A DNA stretch of 64,000 bases. Origin: CAVQRC01 sp963715045. GTDB taxonomy: Bacteria; Planctomycetota; Planctomycetia; Pirellulales; Lacipirellulaceae. The stretch's first letter is position 1. Every line of letters begins with the position of its first letter. This document shows positions 61,980 through 64,000 of this stretch, piece by piece. The DNA is taken from assembly GCA_963715045.1 (NCBI GenBank), contig CAVQRC010000020.1, forward strand, positions 61,896 to 125,895. The letters run 5' to 3'. The notes beneath the pieces were generated by a model. It had not been told where the DNA came from, searched no databases, and saw only the letters and a program-made list of their open reading frames with translations. Both the position numbers and the translations under genes were made by a program.

Positions 61980-64000
61980 AGCCCGGCATTTGGAGCCGGT
62001 TGCTTGGGTGGTCTTGGGGTTTACCTCCAGGCAGCGGCGATGCGATGGTGACTCGAAGCATCAGAATGCCGGGCTTTTTTGAACCACGAACCGCCGTGGC
62101 GATTCGCGGATTCGTGGTGGCCGCGGCGTTCTTGGGGAACGCCGGCCGGCGGTGGCAGCGCGGGAGAAGCCCGGCTTTTGGCACTGGCTTCGCAGCGGGC
62201 AAGCACCCGGAAAAAGCCGGGCTTCGCGGGGCCAAAGCCCGGCATTTGGTGCCGGTTGCTTGGGTGGTGATGGGGTCTACCTCCAGGCAGCGGCGATGCG
62301 GCGGTGACTCGAAGCATCAGAATGCCGGGCTTTTTTGAACCACGGACCGCCGTGGCGATTCGCGGATTCGTGGTGGCCGCGGCGTTGTTGCGGACGCCGG
62401 CCGGCGGTGGCAGCGCGGGAGAAGCCCGGCTTTTGGCACCTGGCGTCGCAGCGGGCAAGTACCCGGAAAAAGCCAGGCTTCGCGGTGGTCAAAGCCCGGC
62501 ATTTGGTGTCGGTTGCTTGGGTGGTGATGGGGTCTACCTCCAGGCAGCGGCGAGTGCGATGGTGACTCGAAGCATCAGAATGCCGGGCTTTTTTGAACCA
62601 CGGACCGCCGTGGCGATTCGCGGATTCGTGGTGGCCGCGGCGTTGTTGCGGGGACGCCGGCCGGCGGTGGCAGCGCGGGAGAATCCCGGCTTTTGGCACC
62701 TGGCTTCGCAGCGGGCAAGTACCCGGAAAAAGCCGGGCTTCGCGGCGGCCCAAAGCCCGGCATTTGGAGCCGGTTGCTTGGGTGGTCTTGGGGTTGAGCT
62801 CCCGGCAGCGGCGAGTGCGATGGCGACTCGAAGCATCAGAATGCCGGGCTTTTTTGAACCACGGACCGCCGTGGCGATTCGCGGATTCGTGGTGGCCGCG
62901 GCGTTGTTGGGGACGCCGGCCGGCGGTGGCAGCGCGGGAGAACCCCGGCTTTTGGCAACCGGCTTCGCAGCGGGCAAGCACCCGGAAAAAGCCGGGCTTC
63001 GCGGTGGCCCAAAGCCCGGCATTTGGAGCCGGTTGCCTGGGTGGTCTTGGGGTTCAGCTCCTGGCAGCGGCGAGTGCGATGGCGACTCGAAGCATCAGAA
63101 TGCCGGGCTTTTTTCGAACCACGAACCGCCGTGGCGATTCGCGGATTCGTGGTGGCCGCGGCGTTGTTGGGGAACGCCGGCCGGCGGTGGCAGCGCGGGA
63201 GAAGCCCGGCTTTTGGCAACCGGCTTCGCAGCGGGCAAGCACCCGGAAAAAGCCGGGCTTCGCGGCGGCCCAAAGCCCGGCATTTGGAGCCGGTTGCCTG
63301 GGTGGTTGGGGTTCAGCTCCTGGCAGCGGCGAGTGCGATGGCGACTCGAAGCATCAGAATGCCGGGCTTCTTTGAACCACGAACCGCCGTGGCGATTCGC
63401 GGATTCGTGGTGGCCGCGGCGTTTTTGGGGACGCCGGCCGGCGGTGGCAGCGCGGGAGAAGCCCGGCTTTTGGCACCCGGCTTCGCAGCGGGCAAGCACC
63501 CGGAAAAAGCCGGGCTTCGCGGTGGCCCAAAGCCCGGCATTTGGAGCCGGCTGCCTGGGTGGTCTTGGGGTTCAGCTCCCGGCAGCGGCGAGTGCGATGG
63601 CGACTCGAAGCATCAGAATGCCGGGCTTTTTTGAACGACGAACCGCCGTGGCGATTTGCGGGTTCGTGGCTGGCCGCGGCGTTATTGGGGAACGCCGGCC
63701 GGCGGTGGACGCGCCGCGGGAGAAGCCCGGCTTTTGGCAACCGGCTTCGCAGCGGGCAAGCACCCGGAAAAAGCCGGGCTTCGCGGCGGCCCAAAGCCCG
63801 GCATTTGGAGCCGGTTGCCTGAGTGGTCTTTGGGTTCAGCTCCCGGCAGCGGCGAGTGCGATGGCGACTCGAAGCATCAGAATGCCGGGCTTTTTTGAAC
63901 CATGGACCGCCGTGGCGATTCGCGCGTTCGTAGTGGCCGCGGCGTTATTGGGGGACGCCGGCCGGCGGTGGCAGCGCAGGAGAAGCCCGGCTTTTGGCAA
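61978..64000. repeat. Tandem repeat array 2, at least 8 units of about 259 bp
   Basis: Units start with AAAGCCCGGCATTTGG at 61978, 62234, 62491, 62752, 63011, 63272, 63529 and 63793, spaced 256-264 bp; the last runs off the window. In each unit AAAGCCCGGCATT pairs with AATGCCGGGCTTT about 74 bases on, and AAGCCCGGCTTTT pairs with AAAAGCCGGGCTT 32 bases on (unit 1: 61978-61990 with 62065-62077; 62167-62179 with 62212-62224). Between them lies the palindrome CGCCGGCCGGCG. Open frames in the array on both strands are by-products of its GC content. Confidence 0.95.

Noticed and set aside
62277..63794. Long open frames in both directions inside repeat array 2 (up to 260 residues) as a repetitive protein family
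   Set aside because: Unit spacing varies and is not a multiple of three, so the frame changes between units. No start context or ribosome site, and similar frames exist on both strands, as GC-rich repeats produce.

Overview
The window is about 64 kb of high-GC bacterial DNA and fits the phylum Planctomycetota, most likely the order Planctomycetales or Pirellulales. The evidence is combined dockerin and PEP-CTERM secreted proteins, a DUF1559 pseudopilin, a planctomycete-style type II secretion locus, a prkA-DUF444-spoVR operon, and several secreted proteins of kinds common in that phylum. I saw no rRNA, tRNA, transposase, phage gene or CRISPR array.

Layout. 1-8.7 kb: the end of a dockerin protein, then base catabolism (hydroxyisourate hydrolase, adenine deaminase, methylmalonate-semialdehyde dehydrogenase, a beta-ureidopropionase-like amidohydrolase, an AGXT2-like aminotransferase and a PreA-like dihydropyrimidine dehydrogenase). 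Together these suggest reductive pyrimidine breakdown to beta-alanine and on to acetyl-CoA. 8.9-15.8 kb: a broken PEP-CTERM gene, an outer-membrane barrel protein, a two-gene arginine-to-proline unit (arginine dihydrolase plus LOR/SDH-type ornithine cyclodeaminase, which are fused as AgrE in some cyanobacteria) and a frameshifted low-complexity gene. 16.5-22.1 kb: the prkA-DUF444-small ORF-spoVR-hypothetical operon. 22.3-24.1 kb: a repeat leader, hemQ and a PEP-CTERM gene.

24.2-37.3 kb is a nucleic-acid scavenging island. It holds two exported endonuclease/exonuclease/phosphatase-fold proteins, upp, a CNT nucleoside transporter, hpt, cdd, deoA, two purine nucleoside phosphorylases with a VapBC toxin-antitoxin pair between them, deoC, AMP nucleosidase and a guanine-deaminase-like enzyme. 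A coherent reading is digestion of external nucleic acid, nucleoside uptake, phosphorolysis, base salvage and sugar catabolism.

37.6-57.7 kb carries a type II secretion locus: gspE, F, G, H, I, J, K, a PilM/PilN-like gspL, a gspM-like gene with a possible GspC/PilP-like tail, and a very large gspD. A 5-kb block between gspM and gspD holds a decayed DUF1559 pseudopilin gene, an 86-bp tandem repeat, a lipoprotein, an esterase, a complex repeat array and an ICL/PEP-mutase-family lyase. 57.9-62 kb holds a lipoprotein, a BON-domain protein and a large exported protein. From 61,978 to the window edge is a tandem array of about 259-bp units, related to the array at 51.4-52.5 kb.

Two themes run through the window. 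First, at least ten genes are interrupted by single-base frame changes, many in C, G or A runs. This looks more like unpolished sequence than gene death, except in the two or three genes with many hits. Second, the non-coding DNA is rich in structured repeats: arrays that start at stop codons, C-rich tandem repeats directly before start codons, a 27-bp inverted repeat and a dispersed repeat that overlaps the cdd start.
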